Origin: Rubrivirga litoralis
GTDB taxonomy: Bacteria > Bacteroidota > Rhodothermia > Rhodothermales > Rubricoccaceae
Direction: 5' to 3'
DNA: 64,000 bases
Assembly (NCBI RefSeq): GCF_031846415.1
Contig: NZ_JAVRHT010000010.1
Location: 33,889-97,888 of the forward strand
Positions 34,090-40,871 of this stretch are shown piece after piece. The position numbers and the translations under genes were made by a program. A model generated the notes under the pieces. The model saw only the letters and a program-made list of their open reading frames with translations, made no database searches and was not told the DNA's origin. The first letter of the stretch is position 1. The number at the start of each line of letters is the position of its first letter.

Positions 34090-34347
34090 ATGAAGAAGAC
34101 CCTGCTCGTCGCCCTGGCCGTCGTCGGCCTCCCGCTCGCCGGCTGCGCCGACAACGAGGCCGTCGAGGCCGTCACGCCCGCCACCGACGCCCCCGCCCTC
34201 GCGGCCCCGGCCGTCGTCGCCGAGCCCCTCGCCACCGACACGCTCGTCGCCCCCGAGGCCGAGCTGACGGCCGAGCCGCTGACCGAGGAGGGCGTGGCCG
34301 CCCCGGTCGAGGGCGAGGCCCCGGTCCAGGACGGCACGACGATGTAG
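34090..34347 (+). CDS. Small secreted lipoprotein, unknown function
   Basis: The 85-residue product has a clear lipoprotein signal: MKKTLLVALAVVGLPLAGCADN with lipobox LAGC, Cys19. The mature ~65 residues are low-complexity Ala/Pro/Glu/Thr/Val, strongly acidic with no cysteine and no recognisable domain. It is probably exposed at the membrane surface. It has its own promoter candidate and a strong hairpin right after, so it is likely monocistronic. Lys2-Lys3 use AAG and the signal has normal codon use, which argues for a real gene. Confidence 0.75.
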   Translation: MKKTLLVALAVVGLPLAGCADNEAVEAVTPATDAPALAAPAVVAEPLATDTLVAPEAELTAEPLTEEGVAAPVEGEAPVQDGTTM

Positions 34348-34372
34348 TCCCGGCCCCCGGCCTGGACCGTGG

Positions 34373-34403
34373 CCGCCCCGCCCGCGCTCTGCGGGCGGGG
34401 CGG
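34373..34403 (+). terminator. GC-box inverted-pair hairpin after the lipoprotein gene
   Basis: A 13-bp perfect stem (CCGCCCCGCCCGC with GCGGGCGGGGCGG) has a 5-nt loop. It begins 26 bases after the stop and can also serve the convergent GH15 gene, which ends at 34460. Confidence 0.6.
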
Positions 34404-34459
34404 TCCGCGTTTGGGGGGCGGGGCGGTCCGCGTTTGGGGGGCGCGCGCGGGCGGGGCGG

Positions 34460-36475
34460 CTAGCCGGTCGGCCCGGGCTGCGAGGCCGGCGCGGCGCCGG
34501 GGTGGAGCCGCTGCGCGCTCGACGTCGCCGCCTGCTCCGGCGCCTCCGGCGTCTGGTTCGAGCGCCGGCGGTTGCCGCCGGCGTCGATGGCCCGGTCGAT
34601 GTTGTAGGCCGCCGAGATGAGGCCGAGGTGCGAGAACGCCTGCGGGAAGTTGCCGAGCGCCTGGCCCCGGAGCCCGGTCATCTCGGAGAACAGGCCGAGG
34701 TGGTTCGAGTAGCCCAGCATCTTCTCGAACATGACCCGGGCCTTTTCGAGGTAGGCCGGCTCGACCCGCCCCGCCCGCGCGAGCGCCTCGACGAGCCAGA
34801 ACGAGCACATGTTGAACGCGCCCTCGTCGCCGCCCACGCCGTCGTCGACCTCGGTCGTGTTGTAGCGCCACACGAGGCAGTCCGAGGTCAGCCCGCCCTC
34901 CTCGGGGGCCTTCAGCGTCTGCTCCAGCGTCGAGATCATGCGGGGGTCGTTGGGGCCGGTAAAGAAGACGAGCGGCATGAGCAGGTTCGAGGCGTCGAGC
35001 GCGTCGCTCCCGAACGCCTGCACGAACGCGCCGCGCTCCTCACTCCAGCCCTTTTCCATGATCGCCCGGTAGATCGCGTCGCGCGTGGCCGTCCACCGCG
35101 CGCGCGGGGCGGGGAGGCTCCGCTTGTCGGCCAGCCGGAGCGCGCGGTCGAGCGCCACCCAGCACATGAGCTTCGAGTACACGAAGTGCTCTTTCTCGCC
35201 GCGGACCTCCCAAATGCCCTCGTCCGGGCGCTCCCAGTTGGCGCACACCCAGTCGACGTACTTGCAGATGTCCTGCCAGAACTCCCACGCGATCGGCGTC
35301 CCGTACTTGTCGTAGAGGTACACCGAGTCCAACAACTCGCCGTAGATGTCGAGCTGGAGCTGACCGGCCGCCCCGTTCCCCACGCGGACCGGCTTCGAGC
35401 CCATGTAGCCGTCGAGGTGCGGGAGCTCGAACTCGGTCAGCGTCCGGCGCCCGTCGACCCCGTAGACGATCTGGAGCGGCCCGTTCGGGTCGTCGACCAT
35501 GCCGGCCTCGCACCGCTCGCGGAGCCACCCGATAAACTGGCGGGCCTCGGTCGTGAACCCGATCCGCAGGAGGCCGTAGAGCGAGAACGCCGAGTCGCGG
35601 ATCCAGGAGTAGCGGTAGTCCCAGTTCCGGCCGCCGCCGATGTGCTCCGGCAGCGACGTCGTGGGCGCGGCGATGATGGCGCCCGTCGGCTCGAACGTGA
35701 GCAGCTTGAGCAGGAGCGCGCTCCGGCGGACCGTCTCGCGCCACCGCCCGGTGTAGGTGCAGCCGCGGAGCCAGTCGCGCCAGAAGTCGGTCGTCTTGCG
35801 GAACAGGGCGTACTCGTGCTCGCGCGAGAGCGGCTCCTCGAGCGTCCCCAGCGGGTCGAGGTAGCGGAGCTCGAGCGTGACGCGGTCGCCCCGTTCGAGC
35901 TCGAACTCGCGCACGACCGCCGGCCGCTCGGGGTCCGAGTCGTCGACGTGGAGCGCGCGGACGGTCGAGAGCCCGAGCCGGATGGGGCCGCCGTCCGGCC
36001 CGCCCGACGGCGCCGAGAACACGGCCCCCTCGCTCGTCAGCTCGACCGTGTGCGGCGCCCGCCCGTAGTCGAACGCCGGCGCCACGCGGACCCGGACGCG
36101 GACGCGCCCGCGGAGCACGCGGACGTGGCGGATCAGCCGGTGGTACCCGGCGTCCGGCCCGATGTCGCCGACGGGCATGTAGTCGACGACCTCGGCGGCC
36201 CCGTTCTCGTCGGTGTACCGCGTGACGAGCACGTTCGAGTCGGGGAGGTACGTCTGGCGCCCCGTGAGGTCGCCCTCGACCTCGACGTGGAAGCGCCCGC
36301 CCCGCTCGGCGTCCAGGACGGCCCCGAACACGCTCGGGCTGTCGAAGTGGGGCAGGCAGAGCCAGTCGATCGACCCGTTGTTGCCGACGAGCGCGGCCGT
36401 CCGCATGTTGCCGATCAGGCCGTAGTCCTCGATGGGGAGGTAGCCGGGCGGGGCGGAGCCGTTGGAAGAGGCCAT
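34460..36475 (-). CDS. Glycoside hydrolase family 15 protein (trehalase/glucoamylase-like)
   Basis: This 671-residue enzyme matches the bacterial GH15 trehalase/glucoamylase-like group: YLPIEDYGLIGNMRTAALVGNNGSIDWLCLPHFDSPSVF at the N-terminus (beta-sandwich domain), then the (alpha/alpha)6 barrel with GGGRNWDYRYSWIRDSAFSLYGLLRIG, MVDDPNGPLQIVYGVDGRR, ELPHLDGYMGSKPVRVGNGAAGQLQLDIYGE, and GIWEVRGEKEHFVYSKLMCWVALDRALRLA. A catalytic Glu is expected in GIWEVRG. The ATG at 36475 gives MASSNGSAPPGYLP; upstream frame is low-complexity. It follows otsB and otsA on the same strand, so it is likely a trehalose hydrolase or related alpha-glucosidase in trehalose turnover. There is no signal peptide, so it should be cytoplasmic. 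Confidence 0.9.
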   Translation of the reverse strand: MASSNGSAPPGYLPIEDYGLIGNMRTAALVGNNGSIDWLCLPHFDSPSVFGAVLDAERGGRFHVEVEGDLTGRQTYLPDSNVLVTRYTDENGAAEVVDYMPVGDIGPDAGYHRLIRHVRVLRGRVRVRVRVAPAFDYGRAPHTVELTSEGAVFSAPSGGPDGGPIRLGLSTVRALHVDDSDPERPAVVREFELERGDRVTLELRYLDPLGTLEEPLSREHEYALFRKTTDFWRDWLRGCTYTGRWRETVRRSALLLKLLTFEPTGAIIAAPTTSLPEHIGGGRNWDYRYSWIRDSAFSLYGLLRIGFTTEARQFIGWLRERCEAGMVDDPNGPLQIVYGVDGRRTLTEFELPHLDGYMGSKPVRVGNGAAGQLQLDIYGELLDSVYLYDKYGTPIAWEFWQDICKYVDWVCANWERPDEGIWEVRGEKEHFVYSKLMCWVALDRALRLADKRSLPAPRARWTATRDAIYRAIMEKGWSEERGAFVQAFGSDALDASNLLMPLVFFTGPNDPRMISTLEQTLKAPEEGGLTSDCLVWRYNTTEVDDGVGGDEGAFNMCSFWLVEALARAGRVEPAYLEKARVMFEKMLGYSNHLGLFSEMTGLRGQALGNFPQAFSHLGLISAAYNIDRAIDAGGNRRRSNQTPEAPEQAATSSAQRLHPGAAPASQPGPTG

Positions 36476-36836
36476 GGGACGACGGGGAGGGGGCGGTGTG
36501 AGCGGGTCGGGAGCCGGTCGGCCGGCAAGGCCCGTGCCGGGCGCCAGTGGCGGGCTTCCGCCGTCGTGCGGCACGTCCGCCGCCCCGCCCGGCGGAGCGG
36601 GCGGGAGCCTGAGGGCGGGGCGCGTAGACGTCCTGAGCCGGTGCAAGGTCGCACCGGAGCGCGGGCCGGGGCGGGCCGCGAAACGGTTCCGGCGCTTCCT
36701 TACAACCGTCCCGCTCGTACCGGGGCGGGGCGGCCGGCGAGCGCGCACCCACCGCCCTGCCCAGGAGAGCGCAGCAACGGACGTACGCGCGGGCGGGGCG
36801 GTCTGCGGGCAGGGCCGCCCCGCCCTGATCCCGCCC
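36476..36836. other. 361-bp spacer between otsB and the GH15 gene
   Basis: I see no gene. It contains GC-box words, and on the minus strand a GACCTTGCAC sequence near 36643 that is a weak match to the -7 motif. GH15 may therefore be transcribed separately from otsB. Confidence 0.55.
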
Positions 36837-37547
36837 TTACAGGAACGCCCGCAGGTAGGCGACGACGGCGTCGACGTCCGGCAGGCGGTGGCCGGCGACC
36901 GTCTCGCCCTCGCCCACCTTGACCGTCACAGCGGGCTGGCGGAGCGCCTGGAGCGCGCGGAAGGCGTCCTCGTCCGTCACGTCGTCGCCGAGGTAGACCG
37001 GCGTCCGGTCCGGGTGCTCGGCGGCGAGCGCGGCGACGGCCGTTCCCTTCGAGACGCCGGCCGGGCGGAGCTCGACGACGCGCTTGCCCCAGATCGGCGT
37101 GAGCCCGTCCGGCACGGTCTCGGCCCACGCCTCCAGCGCGGCGCGGGCCGCGTCGGGGTCCGCCGCCGCCCGGTAGTGGACGGCGAACGCGGCGCCCTTG
37201 TCCTCAACGACCACGCCCTGGGCGTCGGGGACGGCCGCGCGGAGCCGGTCGAGCGCCTCGCCGTGCGCCTCGGTCGCCCGCTCCTCGACGGTCCCGTCGC
37301 TCCACCCCGTCTCGACGCCGTGGAGCCCGACCGCGCGGACGCGCGGGCCGCCCGCCCCGCCCAGGAGCCGCCCCAGCGCAGCCAGGTCTCGGCCCGTGAT
37401 CACGACGACGGGGTGGGCGTCGACCAGGCGGGCCAGCAAATCCGGCACGTCCGGGTGCGGGACGGCCGCGGCCGGGTCGTCCACGATGGGCGCGAGCGTC
37501 CCGTCGTAGTCGAGAAAGAGCAGCGGGCGGGGCGGGACGGGCGGCAT
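36837..37547 (-). CDS. otsB: Trehalose-6-phosphate phosphatase
   Basis: This 236-residue HAD-superfamily enzyme dephosphorylates trehalose-6-phosphate to trehalose. Motif I LFLDYDGTLAPI gives nucleophile Asp13 and acid/base Asp15. VVVITGRDLAAL is motif II; ELRPAGVSKGTAV contains the motif III Lys; VYLGDDVTDEDAF is motif IV. Length is normal for the short bacterial form. The ATG at 37547 is preceded by 5.4 copies of a 7-bp tandem repeat. otsA lies 297 bases upstream on the same strand and GH15 downstream, forming a trehalose synthesis/turnover set suited to osmotic stress. Confidence 0.94.
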   Translation of the reverse strand: MPPVPPRPLLFLDYDGTLAPIVDDPAAAVPHPDVPDLLARLVDAHPVVVITGRDLAALGRLLGGAGGPRVRAVGLHGVETGWSDGTVEERATEAHGEALDRLRAAVPDAQGVVVEDKGAAFAVHYRAAADPDAARAALEAWAETVPDGLTPIWGKRVVELRPAGVSKGTAVAALAAEHPDRTPVYLGDDVTDEDAFRALQALRQPAVTVKVGEGETVAGHRLPDVDAVVAYLRAFL

Positions 37548-37551
37548 CGGA

Positions 37552-37589
37552 AAGGCGGAAGGCGGAAGGCGGAAGGCGGAAGGCGGAAG
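37552..37589. repeat. Heptamer tandem repeat AAGGCGG (5.4 copies)
   Basis: Perfect 7-bp units start 4 bases upstream of the otsB ATG. In the otsB mRNA sense it is a pyrimidine-rich CCGCCTT leader without a Shine-Dalgarno sequence. Confidence 0.9.
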
Positions 37590-37632
37590 ATGCCCACCCC
37601 GCCCCGCCTTTTCCATGGGCGGGGCGGCCGTT

Positions 37633-37658
37633 GTAGCGGCGTTGCATGCAACGCCGGG
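37633..37658. repeat. Palindromic repeat family F, copy 3
   Basis: GTAGC plus the perfect palindrome GGCGTTGCATGCAACGCC, followed by GGG. It is preceded by a GC-box inverted pair and the heptamer run, the same arrangement as the other F copies. Confidence 0.85.
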
Positions 37659-37782
37659 CTTGCAGCGACGAGACTGTACGACGCCGGGGCGGCGGGGCGG
37701 TACAACGCCGCGGCGGCGACGGCAGCAAGGGTATCGCCCCACCACCCCGCCCCAGCACGCGGGCGGGGCGGCCACTCCACAT

Positions 37783-37850
37783 CCCCCCTCCCGACCTCCC
37801 CCCGCTGAGGGGAGGAGAGTCAGGGTTGGTTACCAAACAGCCTCTCAGGC
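37783..37850. repeat. Palindromic repeat family C; overlaps the otsA stop
   Basis: The element runs CCCCCCTCCCGACCTCCCC, GCTGAGGGGAGGAGAG, then GGTTACCAAACAGCCTCTCAGG. Its end AACAGCCTCTCAG is shared with 43740-43832. The final TCA (37845-37847) is the otsA stop codon on the minus strand. Confidence 0.75.
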
Positions 37851-39287
37851 GGGGTCGGCGACGGCCTCGGCGCCCTCGGGCTCCGCCCCGCCCTCGCCGT
37901 CTGCGGGCGGGGCGGGGCGGCCGTCGAGCGAGGTCAGGAAGCGGTCGGCCCAGACGTGGACGTCCAGCCGCTCGACGGCCGCGCGGAGGCTGGCCAGCCG
38001 GCGGCGGCGGTCGTCCTCCGGCAGGTCGAGCGCCTCGCGGAGCGACCGGGCCATGCCCTCGGCGTCGTACGGGTTGACGAACACGGCGCCGTCGAGGTAG
38101 TCGGCCGCGCCCGTGAGCTCGGAGAGCACGAGCGCGCCCCGCTCGCTGACGGCGGCGAACTCGTGGGCCACGAGGTTCATCCCGTCGCGGAGCGGGGTCA
38201 CAAACGCGACGTCGGCCGCGCGGTAGAGGACGGCCAGCTCCTCCTGCGTGAACGAGCGGTAGCGGTAGCGGACCGGCGCCCACGCGCCCTGCGCGAACCG
38301 CCCGTTGATCCGCCCCGTGATCTCGTCCATGTCGCGGCGGAGCCGGTCGTAGGCCGGCACGCCCGTCCGCGACGGCGTCGCGACCTGGAGCAGCGTGACG
38401 CGCCCGTGCATCTCGGGGTAGAGCTCGAGGAACCGCTCAAACGCCTCCATCCGCAGCAGGAGCCCCTTCGTGTAGTCCAGCCGGTCGACGCCGAGCACGA
38501 TCTGGACGTCGCCCAGCTCCTCGACGAGCGCCTCGGCCTGCGCCTGCGTCTCGGGCCGTTCCCCGAACCCCACGAACCGCTCGACGTCGATCCCGATCGG
38601 GTGCGCCTCGACGCGGACGTGGCGGCCCTGCCAGTGCACGCCCTCCGGGTCGATCTCGGCCCCCAGCAGGTCGCGCGCCGACTCGCGGAAGTTCTCGGCG
38701 TAGCCCTCGGTGTGGAACCCGATCAGGTCCGACCCCAGCAAACCCTTCAGGAGCGCCGTCGCCGACGGCACGATGCGGAACACCTCGGACGCCGGCCACG
38801 GGACGTGCCAGAAAAAGCCGACCTGGGCGCCCGCGAGCGCTCCGCGGATCATCTCGGGGACCAGCATCATGTGGTAGTCCTGGATCCAGAACTGGACCGC
38901 CCCGCCCTGCTCGCGGGCCACGTCGAGGGCGGCGTGCGCGAACCGGCGGTTGACCGCGCGGTAGGCGTCGCGGAACGTGCGCTCGGGCTCGACGTGCTCG
39001 ACGAGGTAGTGGGCCAGCGGCCACAGCACGCGGTTGGCCATGCCCTGGTAGAACGCGGCGTATTCGGGCTCCTCGAGCGGCACGCGGCGGACCGTGAACC
39101 GCGGGTCGTCGTCGGGGTAGCGCTGGAACAGCGGGGTCCGCTCGTCGGGCTCCTGCATGGCCACCCACGCCCCGCCCTGGGCCTCGAGCACGGGGAGGAG
39201 CGCCGACGCGAGCCCGCCCAACGCGGGCGCCCACCCCGTCGACGTCGGGCGGATCGGGGCGCGGTTGGCGACGAGGACGAGCGACAC
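37845..39287 (-). CDS. otsA: Trehalose-6-phosphate synthase
   Basis: This 480-residue GT20 glycosyltransferase joins UDP-glucose and glucose-6-phosphate. It has VLVANRAPIRPTSTGWAPALGGLASALLPVL at the N-terminus, WIQDYHMMLVPEMIR, FFWHVPWPASEVFRI, SDLIGFHTEGYAENF, VLGVDRLDYTKGLLLRMEAF (nucleotide-sugar site), and the acceptor/phosphate motif TPLRDGMNLVAHEF. The start is the GTG at 39287 (VSLVLVANRAP); the very long upstream frame runs through the ArsA gene region and is not coding. The last ~30 residues are a Pro/Glu/Ala tail encoded by GC-box words, and the stop lies in a family C repeat. It sits upstream of otsB and 128 bases after the ArsA-like gene. Confidence 0.94.
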   Translation of the reverse strand: MSLVLVANRAPIRPTSTGWAPALGGLASALLPVLEAQGGAWVAMQEPDERTPLFQRYPDDDPRFTVRRVPLEEPEYAAFYQGMANRVLWPLAHYLVEHVEPERTFRDAYRAVNRRFAHAALDVAREQGGAVQFWIQDYHMMLVPEMIRGALAGAQVGFFWHVPWPASEVFRIVPSATALLKGLLGSDLIGFHTEGYAENFRESARDLLGAEIDPEGVHWQGRHVRVEAHPIGIDVERFVGFGERPETQAQAEALVEELGDVQIVLGVDRLDYTKGLLLRMEAFERFLELYPEMHGRVTLLQVATPSRTGVPAYDRLRRDMDEITGRINGRFAQGAWAPVRYRYRSFTQEELAVLYRAADVAFVTPLRDGMNLVAHEFAAVSERGALVLSELTGAADYLDGAVFVNPYDAEGMARSLREALDLPEDDRRRRLASLRAAVERLDVHVWADRFLTSLDGRPAPPADGEGGAEPEGAEAVADPA

Positions 39288-39415
39288 GGGCGGGGCGGGA
39301 GTGTCGTGTGGGTACGCCGCCCCGCCCGCGCTGTTCGCCTCGGCCGCCGCCGCCGCCCCGCCCAGGGCGTTCCTGACGGCGCGGGCGGGGCGACCGGCGT
39401 TGCACCGCCCGCGCC

Positions 39416-40582
39416 TTACGGCTCGGGCACGAACCGCGCGCGGAGCCAGCCGCCGTCGACGCCGGCGCTCGCGAGCCGGTAGTAGGCCAGGAACGCCGGG
39501 AGCGTCACGTTCCGGCGCTGGTTGCGGACCTGGACCACGAGGTCGTCGCCGAACTGCTCGGCCTCGACGTCGGCGTCGTCGGCGTAGGGGACCTTGATCG
39601 AGACGGTGTAGGCGTCGCCCTCGTTCTCGACCGTGTAGGACGGCTCGGCGTGGTAGACGGCGGCCGGGTCGCGATCGGCGTAGAGGCCGGCGCCGATCTG
39701 CTCCAGGAGGTCGAGCCCGAACACCTCCTGGCCCAGGTGCGGCACGCGCAGGACCGGGAGCGGGGCGAACGTCTCCTCGATCTCCCTCAAGTAGCCCGCC
39801 TGGGCCTCGACGTACTTTGCCATCACGCCGCCTGCCTCGTCCTCGGGCACCACGCGGTTCACGATCGCCGCGTCGACGCCGTAGCCGTAGAGCTGGAGGT
39901 AGGTGTAGGCGCGCTTGGCCTCCTGGATCACCATGCGCTCGGGGTTCATGACCAGGCGCGCGCTCGTCACCTGCGGGTCTTGCAGGACCTCCTGGACCTC
40001 GCCCAGCTTCCCGAACAGGGCGTCGAGCTCCTCGTAGCCGCGGTCCAGCGGGATCCCGGTCGTCTTGCGGACGGCGAACCCGACGGTCTTGATGGCCGTC
40101 TTCTGCAGCGGGAACGCCTTCTGGAGCCACCACTGCGTGACTTGGGGGAGCGTGAGGAGCGTGAGCGTCTCGCCGGTCGGGGCGGCGTCGAGCACGATCA
40201 CGTCGTAGTCGCCCGAGCGGTAGAACTGGTCGAGCCAGAGCAGCGCCGAGCCCTCGCCCATGCCCGGGAGCGCGGCGAGCTCCTCGGCCGCGATCGCGTC
40301 GGCGCCCTGGAACCGGAGGACGGCCCGGACCAGCTCGCGCATGTTGCCCCAGTACTTCCGCATCGAGTAGTACATGTCGACCTCCATCGCGTCCAGGCGC
40401 GGGGCGATCTCCTGGGGCTCCGGCCCGAGCGGGCGGTCGACGGCGTCGGCGAGCGAGTGGGCGGGGTCGGTCGAGAGGACGAGCGTGCGCTTCCCCTGCT
40501 TGGCGCAGGCGAGGGCCGTGGCCGCGGCGCAGGTCGTCTTCCCCACCCCGCCCTTTCCGGTAAACAGCAGGACGCGAGGCAT
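39416..40582 (-). CDS. ArsA/Get3-family ATPase with C-terminal HSP20-like domain
   Basis: This 388-residue P-loop ATPase has GKGGVGKTTCAAATALACA (Walker A, residues 9-17 for GKGGVGKTT), LSTDPAHSLADA (switch I), VIVLDAAPTGETLTLLTLP (switch II) and the family segment AAIVNRVVPEDEA. After residue about 305 comes a small all-beta tail (YTVENEGDAYTVSIKVPYADDADVEAEQFGDDLVVQVRNQRRNVTLP) that matches the ArsA HSP20-like domain. Bacterial single-copy versions without arsenic genes are common and their role is unknown; a Get3-like membrane-protein targeting role is speculative. No arsR, arsB or arsC is nearby, so arsenite export is unlikely. The gene lies between PBP1A and otsA on the same strand. Confidence 0.88.
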   Translation of the reverse strand: MPRVLLFTGKGGVGKTTCAAATALACAKQGKRTLVLSTDPAHSLADAVDRPLGPEPQEIAPRLDAMEVDMYYSMRKYWGNMRELVRAVLRFQGADAIAAEELAALPGMGEGSALLWLDQFYRSGDYDVIVLDAAPTGETLTLLTLPQVTQWWLQKAFPLQKTAIKTVGFAVRKTTGIPLDRGYEELDALFGKLGEVQEVLQDPQVTSARLVMNPERMVIQEAKRAYTYLQLYGYGVDAAIVNRVVPEDEAGGVMAKYVEAQAGYLREIEETFAPLPVLRVPHLGQEVFGLDLLEQIGAGLYADRDPAAVYHAEPSYTVENEGDAYTVSIKVPYADDADVEAEQFGDDLVVQVRNQRRNVTLPAFLAYYRLASAGVDGGWLRARFVPEP

Positions 40583-40871
40583 GGCGAGTAACGGGTGATG
40601 AGTGATGGGTGAAGGGTCCAGAGGCTGCGCCGTTCCCTCCGGCCGCCCCGCCCTCTGGGTCCGCCCTGTGCTGCGTCAGGCCAGATCGGGCCAGCGGCTT
40701 CGGGATCGACACGTGATTCGTGATGCGTGAGGGTGCCCCAGAGCGACCTCACGCATCACGAATCACGCGCCCCGGCTCGGCGAACCCACTCCTCACGAGA
40801 CCCCTGGCACAGCACCAGCCGCCCCGCCCGTCACTCTTCACTCGTCGCCCACCGTCCGACCACCCCGTCCG
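40583..40871. repeat. Self-complementary word-repeat spacer (GTGATG/TCACNC words)
   Basis: G-rich words (GGGTGATGAGTGATGGGTGA) follow the ArsA start, and C-rich TCACTC/CACCC words precede the PBP1A stop. In the centre, 40712-40732 and 40747-40767 form a perfect 21-bp inverted repeat (left arm begins CGTGATTCGTGATG) with a 14-base loop. Confidence 0.8.

Noticed and set aside
39416..40582. Arsenite efflux ATPase (arsA)
   Set aside because: It is a single-domain ATPase with an HSP20-like tail and no ars genes around; I kept only the family name.
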